From contig NZ_CP097267.1 of the NCBI RefSeq assembly GCF_028473605.1, positions 248,001-312,000 of the forward strand: DNA of 64,000 nt, given 5' to 3'. Position numbers and translations under genes: made by a program. Under the pieces are notes generated by a model that worked only from the letters and a program-made list of their open reading frames with translations, was not told the origin of the DNA and searched no databases. Positions 16,532-26,484 of the stretch are shown one piece after another. Source of the DNA: Acidovorax sp. NCPPB 3576 (GTDB lineage Bacteria > Pseudomonadota > Gammaproteobacteria > Burkholderiales > Burkholderiaceae_C). Positions within the stretch are counted from its first letter, which is position 1. Every line of letters begins with the position of its first letter.

Positions 16532-16996
16532 TCAGCGGGCTGGAGGCATGGCACCGGGCATGGGTGCGGGGGCCGACATGGGCGCTGGCATGGGAGGGGG
16601 CGGTGGCATGGCGCCTGGGGCCGCAGGCGCGCGGCGCGTGATTTCTTCCTGCAGCGACTGGATGCTGGTCTTGACCTGCTGCAGCGTGGCGGCGTTGTCC
16701 GTGGCTTCGGCCTTCGTCTCGGCCACGCGGGCATCGGCTTCCGCTTCGGCGGCCAGACGACGGGCGCGCGTGTAGTCCTTGCTGTCCAGGGCCTGCTGGG
16801 CCTGGGTCCACTTGTCACGGGCGCTCTGCAGTTCCACAGGGGCGTTGGCGGCCACCTTGGGCGCGGTGGTCGCGCGGTCCACGGCAGTGCGGCTCACGGC
16901 CATCTGCTCGGTGGGTTTGGGGGTGGAGGAGCAGGCGGCAAGCGCGCCCAGCGCCAGCACGGCAGTGGCAGTTCGGATCAAGGTGAAGGTCGGCAT
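16532..16996 (-). CDS. DUF4398 lipoprotein
   Basis: This is a 154-residue small lipoprotein. The signal ends LGALAACSSTPKP (lipid Cys near residue 22). The DUF4398 part follows: AVDRATTAPKVAANAPVELQSARDKWTQAQQAL, a helical hairpin with acidic Ala/Glu helices. The tail is repetitive Pro/Met/Ala (PPPPPMPAPMSAPAPMPGAM). GGAGA before ATG 16996 supports the start; the frame upstream is not gene-like. Pairing with the OmpA lipoprotein is a common arrangement and suggests joint envelope function. Confidence 0.85.
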   Translation of the reverse strand: MPTFTLIRTATAVLALGALAACSSTPKPTEQMAVSRTAVDRATTAPKVAANAPVELQSARDKWTQAQQALDSKDYTRARRLAAEAEADARVAETKAEATDNAATLQQVKTSIQSLQEEITRRAPAAPGAMPPPPPMPAPMSAPAPMPGAMPPAR

Positions 16997-17314
16997 GGTG
17001 TTTTTCTCCGGACAGGGATGGAATGGCGCTTCGGGGCGGGTCCCGGTGATGGGAGCCCCTGGCGACAGGGTTCCGATTGTTCGGGCTGGGCCTGCCGCCC
17101 GGCGTAGGCCCATCGCAGCAGGCTGCGTGGGGAATGTCCGACGAAACGTGAGCAATGCATCCGAAAGCAACGGATGCGAGGGCGTTCCTGGCGATGCCAT
17201 CCAGGTCCATGCCGACAGGAGGTGGCGAAGCGGCAGGTGGCGGCGCAAACCGCTCGCCCAAAGAAAAACGCGCCCGAAGGCGCGTTCCGAATGATCCGGC
17301 GAGCGGGCGCTGTC
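16997..17314. other. 318-base intergenic stretch
   Basis: It contains the gap terminator (17261-17287) and, nearer the DUF4398 gene, presumably that operon's promoter. No further coding region is supported. Confidence 0.5.
17261..17287 (-). terminator. Rho-independent terminator of gap
   Basis: On the minus strand, arms aacgcgcc and ggcgcgtt around a ttcg tetraloop are followed by tttctt, about 30 bases after the gap stop. Confidence 0.85.
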
Positions 17315-18367
<1,053 letters not shown>

Positions 18368-19162
18368 TCAAGAGCCACCCAGTACGTTGTTCATGAAAAG
18401 CTCGCCCTTTCTCGCCGGGAGAATGCTTTTCAGAAAATCCGGTGCCCGGGGCGTCAGGCCCCCGCACTCGTTGATGCACGCCGTGTCGGTCATCGCCGAG
18501 GTATCCGGGCTGAGCATGGGCTTGAAGCCCCTGTTCTTGTTGGCGCCCACGGCCCCGTTGCGGTCCCAGATGGCCAAAGCCGTGGCTTTGGAAACCGGTT
18601 TGGCCATGGCAATCACCTGCGACTTGGTCACGGTGCCGACCGCGATGTGAAAGCCGATCAGGTTGGATACCAGGTCCTCCTGACTGAACCCGCTGTCCGT
18701 GATGAACTTGGGAAAGTACTCCTGGTAATTTTCGAATTCCAGGCTGACTTCCATGAAGATCGCCAACGCCACGGATTTCTTTTCGTCAGTGGACAGGTTG
18801 TGGCGCACGATGTACTCCCGCGACACGCCTGTAGACAGGTTGGCGCCGAACACGCGCTTACCCATGTCCTGCTTGTACGTTAACTTGAAGCCGGTGGAAG
18901 ACTTGTCGGGAAATTTCGCAGCAGGATAGACATTCGACAACGCCGGCAGCGTGCAGATCTGCCGATGGGCGCCCAGGCAGTGCCGCACATCCGGGCCTCC
19001 CGCATTGATTTCTTTCCAAAGCGCGGAAGCTCCCGTGTGCGCACGGGTGGATTTGGGGTCCATGTGGCCCAGGTCCAGCCAGCCCAGATGGCATGTGTAT
19101 ACGAGACCATACGCTTTCGCAGCGGCTTCGCTCCCATCCACAATATCTTCGCGCTTACTCAT
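18368..19162 (-). CDS. unknown protein, possibly DUF4056-like, 264 aa
   Basis: I do not recognise it with certainty. The N-terminal motif YGLVYTCHLGWLDLGHM, with the DxxH-type pattern, recalls DUF4056 proteins, whose function is unknown. There is no signal peptide. Further seen are a Cys-containing segment (CLGAHRQICTLP), KKSVALAIFMEVSLEFENYQE and a Cys pair in TACINECGG. ATG 19162 has GGAGAAG upstream; the open frame beyond it is not gene-like. It lies 14 bases after the next-upstream gene, forming a two-gene operon. Lower GC than its neighbours (many AAA, TTC and TTG codons) suggests acquisition. Confidence 0.6.
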   Translation of the reverse strand: MSKREDIVDGSEAAAKAYGLVYTCHLGWLDLGHMDPKSTRAHTGASALWKEINAGGPDVRHCLGAHRQICTLPALSNVYPAAKFPDKSSTGFKLTYKQDMGKRVFGANLSTGVSREYIVRHNLSTDEKKSVALAIFMEVSLEFENYQEYFPKFITDSGFSQEDLVSNLIGFHIAVGTVTKSQVIAMAKPVSKATALAIWDRNGAVGANKNRGFKPMLSPDTSAMTDTACINECGGLTPRAPDFLKSILPARKGELFMNNVLGGS

Positions 19163-19176
19163 TCTTCTCCAGCGGT

Positions 19177-19641
19177 TTAATCGTTTTCCAGAAAATCGAG
19201 GGTGACCTCTTTGCAGGTGCCCGCGTCTGCAATGAATATGTCGATCGACACAAAATCCTGCTGCGCACAAACGAGCATCAGGTGTTTCTTGTTGCCGCTG
19301 CTCTGGATCCCATCCTTCATCTCGCACGATTGCTTATCGAATGTGCTTTGATAAGAACGGAACAATTCAGCGGCGCTTTTCAAGCTACCGTAGGTGACCG
19401 ACGAATAGGGATGGCTCTCGCCGTCGCGGCCCTTCCAACGGTATTTGGGCTTTTCGCATTCATCCAGAATTTCCACTGACCGAAGATGCCCAGGCGCGCC
19501 AAGGCGGTAAACAAGAGAGCCTCGATCCACTCCGCTGGATTCGAACAATGCACCCGCCATGAAAAGCGCTGCAGCGCCGCAAAGCAGAAAGCCGCCTGCA
19601 ATGGCAGCCATGATTTTGATGGCTCGGGAGGCTCGCTTCAT
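19177..19641 (-). CDS. unknown membrane-anchored protein, 154 aa
   Basis: I do not recognise this protein. The N-terminus has a basic start (MKRASRAIKIM) and one transmembrane segment (AAIAGGFLLCGAAALFMAGALF), so the remaining 120 residues probably lie in the periplasm. This part is polar, with three cysteines (DECEKPKY, QSCEMKDG, LVCAQQD) and VTLDFLEND at the end. It is the first gene of a pair with the 18368 gene. It could be an inner-membrane-anchored partner or immunity-like protein, but that is only a guess from layout. Confidence 0.6.
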   Translation of the reverse strand: MKRASRAIKIMAAIAGGFLLCGAAALFMAGALFESSGVDRGSLVYRLGAPGHLRSVEILDECEKPKYRWKGRDGESHPYSSVTYGSLKSAAELFRSYQSTFDKQSCEMKDGIQSSGNKKHLMLVCAQQDFVSIDIFIADAGTCKEVTLDFLEND

Positions 19642-19681
19642 TCCGGCAGATGGTTCCTGAGTTCAAGCGCGAGAGGAGCTC

Positions 19682-19710
19682 CCTGCCAACTTGCGGAACA
19701 GGTTGGCAGG
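19682..19710 (-). terminator. hairpin downstream of tkt
   Basis: Nine-base arms cctgccaac and gttggcagg with an 11-base loop lie 28 bases past the tkt stop. There is no T run, so termination is uncertain; it separates tkt from the two unknown genes. Confidence 0.4.
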
Positions 19711-19738
19711 CTCGCTCCATCGCGCCGGGTGGGATCGA

Positions 19739-21793
19739 TCAACGCTTGCGCAGCACCGCCTGCACCGTATCGGCCACGTTCTCTTCCGTGAAGCCGAAGT
19801 GCTTGAACAGCACCGGCGCCGGGGCCGATTCGCCGAAGGTGTCGATGCCGACCACGGCGGCGCAGCCGTATTTCCACCAGCCGTCGGTCACGCCCATCTC
19901 CACCGCGATGCGGGGGATGCCGGCGGGCAGCACGGATTGCTTGTACTTCGTGTCTTCGCGGTCGAAGGTGGTCGTGCTGGGCATGGACACCACGCGCACG
20001 GCGATCTTGCGCGTGGCCAGCAGTTGCTGCGCCTTGAGCGCCAGCTGCACTTCCGACCCCGTGGCGATGATGACGGCCTGGGCCTTTTTCTTGATGCCCG
20101 CATCGGCCGGCTCGGACAGCACATACGCGCCGCGGCTGATGTCGCCCAGGTCGCGCTTGGGTGCGTAGGCCAGGTTCTGGCGCGACAGCAGCAAGGCGGT
20201 GGGCTGGGTGCGGTTGGACAGCGCCACGCTCCAGGCGACGGCGGTTTCGGTCGTATCGCCCGGGCGCCACACGTCCAGGTTCGGAATGAGGCGCAGGCTG
20301 GCGGCGTGCTCGATCGACTGGTGGGTCGGGCCGTCTTCGCCCAGGCCGATGGAGTCGTGGGTGAACACGTGCACCACGCGCAGCTTCATCAGCGCGGCCA
20401 TGCGGATGGCGTTGCGGCTGTAGTCGCTGAACGTGAGGAAGGTGCCGCCGTAGGGGATGAAGCCGCCGTGCAGGGCGATGCCGTTCATGATGGCGGCCAT
20501 GCCGAACTCGCGCACGCCGTAGTTGATGTGGCGCCCGCCGACGCGCACCGTCTCGGCGCCCACGTTCACTTCCACCTGCATCACGTCGCCGTGTTCGTCG
20601 AAGCGCAGGGCCGGCGTGCTCTTGGTGTTGGTGAGGTTGGAGCCGGTCAGGTCGGCGCTGCCGCCCAGCAGCTCGGGCAGTTGCGCGGTGAAGGCTTCCA
20701 GGGCCAGCTGGCTGGCCTTGCGGCTGGCCACGGTCTCGCCCTTGGTGTGCATGCCGACCACGGTGTCCACGGCGGTCTGCGCGAAGTGCTTGGGCAGGTC
20801 GCCGGCCATGCGGCGGGTGAACTCGGCGGCCAGTTCGGGGAAGGCGGCGGCATAGGCGTCGAAGCGCTGCTGCCATTCGGCTTCGGCCTGGGCGCCGGTG
20901 TCCTTGGCGCTCCAGTCGGCATAGACCTCGGCCGGGATCTCGAAGGGCGCGTGGCTCCAGCCGATGGCGTTGCGCGTGAGCGTGATCTCGTCGGCGCCCA
21001 GGGGCTCGCCGTGGGCCTTGGAGGTGTTCGCGCGGTTGGGCGAGCCCTTGCCGATGGCGGTCTTGCAGACGATGAACGTGGGCTGGTCGGTGGAGGTCTT
21101 GGCGCTTTGCACCGCGGCCGCCACGGCTTCGACGTCATGGCCGTCCACGGGGCCGATGACGTTCCAGCCGCAGGCGCGCAGGCGGGCAGGGGTGTCGTCC
21201 ACGAACCAGGGGGCGACCTGGCCGTCGATGCTGATGCCATTGTCGTCGTACAGCGCGATGAGCTTGTTGAGCTTCCAGGCGCCGGCCAGCGACAGCGCTT
21301 CCTGGCTGATGCCTTCCATCAGGCAGCCATCGCCCAGGAAGACGTAGGTGTGGTGGTCCACCACGGCATGGCCGTCGCGGTTGAATTCCTTGGCGAGCAG
21401 CTTCTCGGCCAGCGCGAAGCCCACGGCATTGGTGATGCCCTGGCCCAGGGGGCCGGTGGTGGTCTCGACGCCGGGCGTGATGCCGTATTCGGGGTGGCCG
21501 GCCGTCTTGCTGTGCAGCTGGCGGAAGTTCTTCAGCTCCTGGATGGGCAATTCGTAGCCCGTGAGGTGCAGCAGCGCGTACAGCAGCATGGAGCCGTGGC
21601 CGTTGGACAGCACGAAGCGGTCGCGGTCCAGCCAGTGCGGGTTGGCCGGGTTGTGCCGCAGATGGCGGCCCCACAGCGCGACGGCCATGTCGGCCATGCC
21701 CATGGGGGCGCCGGGGTGGCCGGAATTGGCCTGTTGAACTGCGTCCATTGCGAGTGCGCGGATCGCATTCGCCATTTGTTGAGAATTGGCCAT
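19739..21793 (-). CDS. tkt: transketolase
   Basis: This thiamine-diphosphate enzyme of the pentose phosphate and Calvin pathways has 684 residues. It starts [20 protein letters not shown], with the [18 protein letters not shown] signature near the start and the ThDP/Mg motif [13 protein letters not shown]. The Pyr domain includes [18 protein letters not shown] and EDGPTHQS, and the C-terminal domain ends VLRKR. ATG 21793 is preceded by a purine-poor leader, but all homology starts there. It is divergent from speD; a TAAAAT -10-like motif lies in between. Confidence 0.96.
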   Translation of the reverse strand: MANSQQMANAIRALAMDAVQQANSGHPGAPMGMADMAVALWGRHLRHNPANPHWLDRDRFVLSNGHGSMLLYALLHLTGYELPIQELKNFRQLHSKTAGHPEYGITPGVETTTGPLGQGITNAVGFALAEKLLAKEFNRDGHAVVDHHTYVFLGDGCLMEGISQEALSLAGAWKLNKLIALYDDNGISIDGQVAPWFVDDTPARLRACGWNVIGPVDGHDVEAVAAAVQSAKTSTDQPTFIVCKTAIGKGSPNRANTSKAHGEPLGADEITLTRNAIGWSHAPFEIPAEVYADWSAKDTGAQAEAEWQQRFDAYAAAFPELAAEFTRRMAGDLPKHFAQTAVDTVVGMHTKGETVASRKASQLALEAFTAQLPELLGGSADLTGSNLTNTKSTPALRFDEHGDVMQVEVNVGAETVRVGGRHINYGVREFGMAAIMNGIALHGGFIPYGGTFLTFSDYSRNAIRMAALMKLRVVHVFTHDSIGLGEDGPTHQSIEHAASLRLIPNLDVWRPGDTTETAVAWSVALSNRTQPTALLLSRQNLAYAPKRDLGDISRGAYVLSEPADAGIKKKAQAVIIATGSEVQLALKAQQLLATRKIAVRVVSMPSTTTFDREDTKYKQSVLPAGIPRIAVEMGVTDGWWKYGCAAVVGIDTFGESAPAPVLFKHFGFTEENVADTVQAVLRKR

Positions 21794-21834
21794 CAGGGGC
21801 GGCTCCGGAAGGGGCTGTGGGGGGAAAACCCGGC

Positions 21835-21840
21835 ATTTTA
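21835..21840 (-). promoter_or_regulatory. candidate -10 (TAAAAT) of tkt
   Basis: On the minus strand TAAAAT stands alone in very GC-rich DNA, 42 bases upstream of the start. No good -35 is seen. The same hexamer precedes purE, purC, leuS and fba in this window. Confidence 0.4.
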
Positions 21841-21896
21841 CCGGGGCGGCTCCCGGGGCTCCGTCCCCGGGGCCCGATGCACTACAGTGCAGCCCC

Positions 21897-22289
21897 ATGC
21901 AAGGCCTGCACCTCACCGCCGATCTTCACGGATGCCGCTGCGCGCCGCACTGGCTGACCGACGCTGCCGCGCTGGGCCACGCCTGTGCCGGCGCCGTGCA
22001 GGCGGCCGGGCTGCAGGCCGTGGGCCAGTTGTTCCACGCCTTCCCCGCCACCGCGCAGGGGCCGGGCGGCGTGACGGCCACGCTGCTGCTGGCCGAGTCG
22101 CACCTGTGCGTGCACACCTGGCCCGAACTGGGCGCGGTCACGCTCGATGTGTACGTGTGCAATGTCGGCGCGGACCATTCGGCGAAGGCCGAATCGCTGA
22201 TGGCTGCGCTGCTGGCGTTGTTCGCGCCAGAGCGGGCGCAGCGGCATGCGCTGCAGCGCGGCGCCGTGGCGCAAGGCGTTGCGGCATGA
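21897..22289 (+). CDS. speD: S-adenosylmethionine decarboxylase proenzyme
   Basis: This pyruvoyl enzyme makes decarboxylated SAM, the aminopropyl donor for spermidine. It has 130 residues, the size of the short bacterial class. It opens [13 protein letters not shown]; the self-cleavage site is the Glu-Ser bond in [13 protein letters not shown], where the Ser becomes the pyruvoyl group. The final [15 protein letters not shown] helix fits. ATG 21897 starts directly after a GC-rich leader. Its stop overlaps the next start (ATGA). No speE is adjacent in this window. Confidence 0.93.
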   Translation: MQGLHLTADLHGCRCAPHWLTDAAALGHACAGAVQAAGLQAVGQLFHAFPATAQGPGGVTATLLLAESHLCVHTWPELGAVTLDVYVCNVGADHSAKAESLMAALLALFAPERAQRHALQRGAVAQGVAA

Positions 22290-23071
22290 CGCGGCCCGTC
22301 CACTCTCCATCGCCGGCCCAGGTTGCCGCACAGGTGCCCGCCATGGTGCTGGCGGCGGGCCGTGGCGAGCGCATGCGTCCGCTGACCGACACGACCCCGA
22401 AGCCCCTGCTGCCGGTGCAGGGCGTGCCGCTGCTGGAGTGGCACCTGCGTGCGCTGGCGAAGGCCGGCGTTCCACGGGCCGTCATCAACACGGCTTGGCT
22501 GGGCGAGCAGATTGGCGAACGGTTTGGAAGCCAATTTGCCCTCCAGCGCAATGAATACGCCGGCGGTGTGCTATCAATTTCATACTCCCATGAAGGGGCG
22601 GATTTCGGCCATGCGCTGGAAACCGCAGGCGGTATCGCGCGGGCGCTGCCGCAGTTGGGGCCGGTGTTCTGGCTGGCGGCGGGCGATGTGTTCGCGCCCG
22701 ACTTCGTTTTCGACGCCGATGCCGCACAGCGCTTTGCCGCCAGCACCGCGCTGGCCCACCTGTGGCTGGTGCCCAACCCGGCGCACAACCCGCGCGGGGA
22801 CTTCGGCCTGTCGGATGCCGGCCTGGCGCTGAACCTGCCTGCGGACAGCGCCGCGCCGCGCTACACCTACAGCACCTTGGCGCTGCTGCGGGCGGAGCTG
22901 TTCGAGCCGCTCTGGTGCGATGTACCTGCCGGAAACCCATCGGGAATGAGCGCCGCGCTGGTGTCGCTGCTGCGCCGGGCGATGGACGCGGGCCGCGTCA
23001 CCGCATCGCTCTACACCGGCCGCTGGACCGACGTGGGCACGCCCGAGCGGCTGGCGCAGCTCAATCGCTGA
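22286..23071 (+). CDS. MurU-like sugar-1-phosphate nucleotidyltransferase with repeat-derived insert
   Basis: This 261-residue nucleotidyltransferase of the NTP-transferase fold is most like MurU (N-acetylmuramate-1-phosphate uridylyltransferase of peptidoglycan recycling). It has the signature VLAAGRGERMRPLTDTTPKPLLP, then VINTAWLGEQI, ETAGGIARALP, a GDVFAPDF metal-binding motif and the ending GRWTDVGTPERLAQLN. Between GERFG and YSHEG it carries an extra segment, about residues 81-98, where repeat copy R6 lies in the reverse direction; homologues, as I remember them, go from about GDG directly to the YSHE-like segment. Start ATG 22286 overlaps the speD stop. Typical MurU is about 220-240 residues. 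Confidence 0.82.
   Translation: MTRPVHSPSPAQVAAQVPAMVLAAGRGERMRPLTDTTPKPLLPVQGVPLLEWHLRALAKAGVPRAVINTAWLGEQIGERFGSQFALQRNEYAGGVLSISYSHEGADFGHALETAGGIARALPQLGPVFWLAAGDVFAPDFVFDADAAQRFAASTALAHLWLVPNPAHNPRGDFGLSDAGLALNLPADSAAPRYTYSTLALLRAELFEPLWCDVPAGNPSGMSAALVSLLRRAMDAGRVTASLYTGRWTDVGTPERLAQLNR
22526..22585 (-). repeat. GCTAT-N7-ATAGC repeat, copy R6, inside the MurU-like gene
   Basis: Read on the minus strand: agtat-gaaattg-atagc head, then the core attgcgctggagggc. It matches the intergenic copies in layout and core while remaining in frame within the coding sequence. Confidence 0.7.
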
Positions 23072-23107
23072 GGGGCCACGCCGGCCCCCACCAGGGCTTC
23101 GCCGCGA

Positions 23108-23857
23108 TCACCGGGCCGGCACGGCGCTGCCGTGCGCCGGCTGCACGGCGATCGGTGGCGCCACCTCGCAATTGCGGAACATCCACTGGCTGGGCAGAAA
23201 ACGCGCCTCGGGGCCGTCCGGTGGCGGCTTGCCCACCTCGGCCTGCACGTCGTAGGGAATGTGCGGCACCTGGAACACGGCCATCTGGCCCTTCCTGCAG
23301 GCCAGCGCAGGCACCACCTTGTTGGCCACCCAGGTCTGGCGGGCGCCGTCGTAGCGATACAGCGGGCCGATGCGCTGGTCCTGCGCCAGTTCCACGCGCA
23401 GCGGGTTGATCTGCAACGCGTTGGCCCACACCCCTGCCACCAGCACCGGCTGCGGGAACCGCACGGCCTCCAGCCCGTGCAGCGCCACCGGGCGCGAAGG
23501 CTCGCCCTTGTCGAAGGGGTCTTGCCGGTTGATCAGGCTGCCTGCGGGAATCAGCAACTCGCCGTATTGGAAGTCTTGCGGCAGCGCGAAGCGCTCGCGG
23601 CTGGCGCGGTGCACGGCGCCGTCCTTCCAATCCTGCCTGTCACTATGCGAGAGGTACAGGCGCAGGCCCAGCGACGCGTCGCACAGCAGCGCCACGCCGC
23701 ACAGCGCCAGCAGGGCGCGCCGCGACAGCACCCATTTTTGCGGCACATCGACCCACAGGGCATACGCACCGTAGCCGAGCAACGCCACTGTCAAGACCAA
23801 GCCCAGCAGCGGCAGGAAGGTCGTCAAAATGAACTGCAGCGGGGCAAAACCGGACAT
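23108..23857 (-). CDS. unknown inner-membrane protein, 249 aa
   Basis: Unrecognised. Two N-terminal transmembrane helices are evident: FILTTFLPLLGLVLTVALLG and, after a VPQKW loop, ALLALCGVALLCDASLGL. The remaining 180 residues are probably periplasmic, with LPQDFQYGELLIPAGSLINR, a GLEAVRFPQPVLVAGV strand region and a late C-terminal Cys (WMFRNCEVAPP). ATG 23857 was chosen at MSGFAPLQF, directly before the first helix. It is convergent with the MurU-like gene (36 bases apart) and divergent from pepP. Confidence 0.7.
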   Translation of the reverse strand: MSGFAPLQFILTTFLPLLGLVLTVALLGYGAYALWVDVPQKWVLSRRALLALCGVALLCDASLGLRLYLSHSDRQDWKDGAVHRASRERFALPQDFQYGELLIPAGSLINRQDPFDKGEPSRPVALHGLEAVRFPQPVLVAGVWANALQINPLRVELAQDQRIGPLYRYDGARQTWVANKVVPALACRKGQMAVFQVPHIPYDVQAEVGKPPPDGPEARFLPSQWMFRNCEVAPPIAVQPAHGSAVPAR

Positions 23858-23999
23858 GCGCGATCCAGGAGGAGGGGAGGCCACATTCTCAAGCCCCTTG
23901 TTTGCGCGGCTGAGGCAGGGTTAGCCGCCAATGATTCGAAATGTAATTTGCCCCGTGGAATTGCAAATACGCTCCGGCCGATGCCCTGAGAATGCCTGC

Positions 24000-25391
24000 A
24001 TGAGCCCACAGAACTCCCTCTACGCCCAGCGCCGTGCCCGCCTTGCTTCGATGCTCGGCGAAGGCGGCATCGCCATCGTGCCCACCGCCCCGGAGCGCCC
24101 GCGCAACCGCGACAGCGACTTCCTGTACCGGCACGACAGCTATTTCTACTACCTCACCGGCTTCACCGAGCCCGGTGCCTGCCTGGTGATCACCGCGCAG
24201 GGCCACAGCACGCTGTTTTGCCAGCCCAAGGACCTGGAGCGCGAGATCTGGGACGGCTACCGCCTGGGCCCCGAGGCCGCCGTGGGCACGCTGGGCGTGG
24301 ACGCCGCGCATTCGGCTGCCGTGCTGGAATCGCAACTGCCCCGCCTGCTGGAAAACCGCACCCGGGTCTGGTATCCGTTCGCCATCCACGCCGGCCTGGC
24401 CGCGCGCGTTGAGGGCTGGTTGAACCAGGTGCGCGCACGGGTGCGCTACGGCGCGCTGTGCCCCGCGCAGCAGGACGACCTGTGCACCCTGCTCGACGAA
24501 ATGCGGTTGGTCAAGGACGCGCACGAGCAGGACACCATGCGCCGCGCCTCGGCCATCAGCGCCCGGGCCCACATCCGCGCCATGCAGCGCAGCGCGCGCA
24601 TGCTGCGTGCCGGCGAGGACGTGCGGGAATACCACCTCGACGCCGAGCTGCTGCACGCCTTCCGCGAGGCCGGCTCGCAGTGCCCGGCCTACAACTCCAT
24701 CGTCGCCGCTGGCGCCAATGCCTGCGTGCTGCACTACCGCGCCGACGCCGCGCCCGTGCGCGACGGCGAACTGGTGCTGATCGATGCGGGCTGCGAGCTC
24801 GACGGCTATGCCAGCGACATCACGCGCACGTTTCCGGCCAACGGCCGCTTCACCGGGCCGCAGCGCGCGCTGTACGACCTGGTGCTGGCCAGCCAGGACG
24901 CGGCCATCGCGGCGACGAAGGCCGGCGCCCGCTTCAACGATCCGCACGACGCCACGGTGGCGGTGCTGGCGCAGGGCATGCTGGACCTGGGCCTGCTCGA
25001 CAGGAACACCGTGGGTACGGCGCAGGACGTGATCGACAGCCGTGCCTACTTCCAGTTCTACATGCACCGCACCGGCCACTGGCTGGGCATGGATGTGCAC
25101 GACTGCGGCAGCTACGTGGAGCCGTCCGAGATCGGCCAGGTCAGCGAACGCAAGGACCCGCTCTCGGGCGAGACCATCGCCAACCGCCCCAGCCGCATCC
25201 TGCGGCCCGGCATGGTGCTGACGATCGAGCCGGGCCTGTACGTGCGCCCGGCCCCGGGCGTGCCCGAGGCCTTCCATCACCTGGGCATCCGCATCGAGGA
25301 CGACGCCATCGTGACCGACGGCGGCTGCGAGCTGATCACGCGCGGCGTGCCGGTGAAGGCGGATGAGATCGAAGCGCTGATGCGGGATTGA
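24000..25391 (+). CDS. pepP: Xaa-Pro aminopeptidase P
   Basis: This dinuclear manganese exopeptidase of peptidase family M24B removes N-terminal residues before proline. It has 463 residues, of normal length. The N-terminal creatinase-like domain has the RNRDSDFLYRHDSYFYYLTGF motif typical of PepP. In the catalytic domain the metal ligands are visible: Asp in LIDAGCELDGY and DITRTFP, His in GHWLGMDVHD, Glu in TIEPGLYV and GIRIEDD. ATG 24000 starts MSPQNSLYAQRRARL. In many proteobacteria pepP precedes ubiquinone-synthesis genes; here a small membrane gene follows instead. Confidence 0.95.
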   Translation: MSPQNSLYAQRRARLASMLGEGGIAIVPTAPERPRNRDSDFLYRHDSYFYYLTGFTEPGACLVITAQGHSTLFCQPKDLEREIWDGYRLGPEAAVGTLGVDAAHSAAVLESQLPRLLENRTRVWYPFAIHAGLAARVEGWLNQVRARVRYGALCPAQQDDLCTLLDEMRLVKDAHEQDTMRRASAISARAHIRAMQRSARMLRAGEDVREYHLDAELLHAFREAGSQCPAYNSIVAAGANACVLHYRADAAPVRDGELVLIDAGCELDGYASDITRTFPANGRFTGPQRALYDLVLASQDAAIAATKAGARFNDPHDATVAVLAQGMLDLGLLDRNTVGTAQDVIDSRAYFQFYMHRTGHWLGMDVHDCGSYVEPSEIGQVSERKDPLSGETIANRPSRILRPGMVLTIEPGLYVRPAPGVPEAFHHLGIRIEDDAIVTDGGCELITRGVPVKADEIEALMRD

Positions 25392-25458
25392 CGCGCGCCA
25401 TGGGCCAGGCGCAACCCATGGCCGGGCAAGCCCTCCGCCCGGTAAAGGCCCCGGTTCC

Positions 25459-25707
25459 ATGCGGCTGATGGCCTGCGTGATCGGTGCGTGCGCCATCGCG
25501 TGCATCGGCGCGGCACTGTGGTTGTTGATCGTCACCGCGAAGTATGCCGGGAGCGAGGGCTACGCGCCCCATTCCGCCGCCATGCCCGGCTATGCGGCGG
25601 GTGGCCTGGAAGCCGACGGCGATGGCATTTTCTTTCCCGGCCTGCTGCTTTTGGCCGTCGGCGTGTTCCTCGGAAAGTGGGCCTGGAATCTCTGGCGCCA
25701 GCCGTAG
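25459..25707 (+). CDS. small two-helix membrane protein, 82 aa
   Basis: Unrecognised. ATG 25459 lies 67 bases after pepP. Helix 1 is LMACVIGACAIACIGAALWL and helix 2 is FFPGLLLLAVGVFLGKWAWN; the connecting loop (about 35 residues) is Gly/Ala/Glu-rich. No ribosome site stands out, but the two clean hydrophobic segments and consistent codon use support a gene. It may be co-transcribed with pepP. Confidence 0.55.
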   Translation: MRLMACVIGACAIACIGAALWLLIVTAKYAGSEGYAPHSAAMPGYAAGGLEADGDGIFFPGLLLLAVGVFLGKWAWNLWRQP

Positions 25708-26007
25708 CGCTGCGGGCGGGCCTTTTCAGGCGGCGCACTGCGTGGAAAAAAAAGATGGCGGGTGTCGCCCAGGCCCAGGGCGCGACCCGGCGAAGCCGCG
25801 GGCCAGAAGTTCCCCGCCAGGCCTTCCTGTCAAGTTTCTCTTTCGCAAACTGTCAATTCGCTTCGGTTGCCGCTGCATGTGCGGGGTTCGCACACTCAAC
25901 CATGCAGTGGCCGGCACATTTCAGAGACGAGTGCCGGCTGGTGTAAAGGGCACCAAATCCGCATGTCGCGCGGAAATACATAAGCGATAACGGTTGAAAG
26001 AAAGACG
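25708..26007. other. 300-base intergenic region with PIP box
   Basis: It contains the PIP box at 25842-25866 and the promoter and leader of the type III effector operon. DNA here is markedly AT-richer after 25820. No gene is seen. Confidence 0.6.
25842..25866 (+). promoter_or_regulatory. PIP box / hrpII box (HrpX/HrpB type) of the effector operon
   Basis: TTCGC (25842-25846), 15 bases, TTCGG (25862-25866) match TTCGB-N15-TTCGB exactly. About 30 bases downstream is CAACCAT (25897-25903), one base longer than a perfect YANNNT -10 element. The first gene starts at 26008. Confidence 0.75.
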
Positions 26008-26484
26008 ATGAAAAACGCAAAACCGAAGCCACCCGTGCGTGGTCCTGGGCTACCGTCACGGCGCAAAGCCTGTGTCAGGCAGGCCGCTCTGCAATTGGGG
26101 GCCGACGAGGCCACTGCCCGTATTTTTGGAGAAACGGGCGAAGCGAAGGTGGGGCCGTTCACGCTGCGCGTGGCGCCCCTGAGCCATCAGGAGAATGGCC
26201 CATGGGCCGCCATTGCCACGATGGCCCGACCCGAGCATGTTCCGGCGGAAATCTGGACCGACGCGCTGCTGGTCGCCAACGGGCAGTCGATGCTCAGCTC
26301 CGACTGGGGCTATGGCATGGAAGACAACGGCGATGCCGTGCTGGTGCGCCGCCTGGAGACGCAGCAGGAAAACGAGCAGCTTCTTGCCGCGCAGCTCGGC
26401 GGTTTGCTGGCCATGTGCCAAGCCACCCGGGAGGGGGTGCTGGCACTGGGCGCAGCCTCGCCGCGCAAAGGAGGTGTGCAATGA
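26008..26484 (+). CDS. CesT-like type III secretion chaperone (first of two)
   Basis: This 158-residue protein has the plan of class I type III chaperones (CesT/SycE fold). A strand region VGPFTLRVAPL is followed by the characteristic helix IWTDALLVANGQSMLSSDWG, then a strand DAVLVRRLE and a final helix ENEQLLAAQLGGLLAMCQ. The basic N-terminus (about 35 residues) is longer than usual. The start ATG 26008 has GAAAG upstream. It is the first gene after the PIP box and overlaps the second gene by 4 bases. The fold match is by pattern, since sequence identity in this family is always low. Confidence 0.65.
   Translation: MKNAKPKPPVRGPGLPSRRKACVRQAALQLGADEATARIFGETGEAKVGPFTLRVAPLSHQENGPWAAIATMARPEHVPAEIWTDALLVANGQSMLSSDWGYGMEDNGDAVLVRRLETQQENEQLLAAQLGGLLAMCQATREGVLALGAASPRKGGVQ

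Noticed and set aside
19691..22285. Upstream extension of the MurU-like frame opposite tkt
   Set aside because: The extension is antisense to transketolase; the real start is the ATG overlapping the speD stop.
25857..25866. Alternative pairing of TTCGC at 25842 with TTCGC at 25857
   Set aside because: Spacing is 10 bases; the pair with TTCGG at 25862 gives the exact 15-base spacing of a PIP box.
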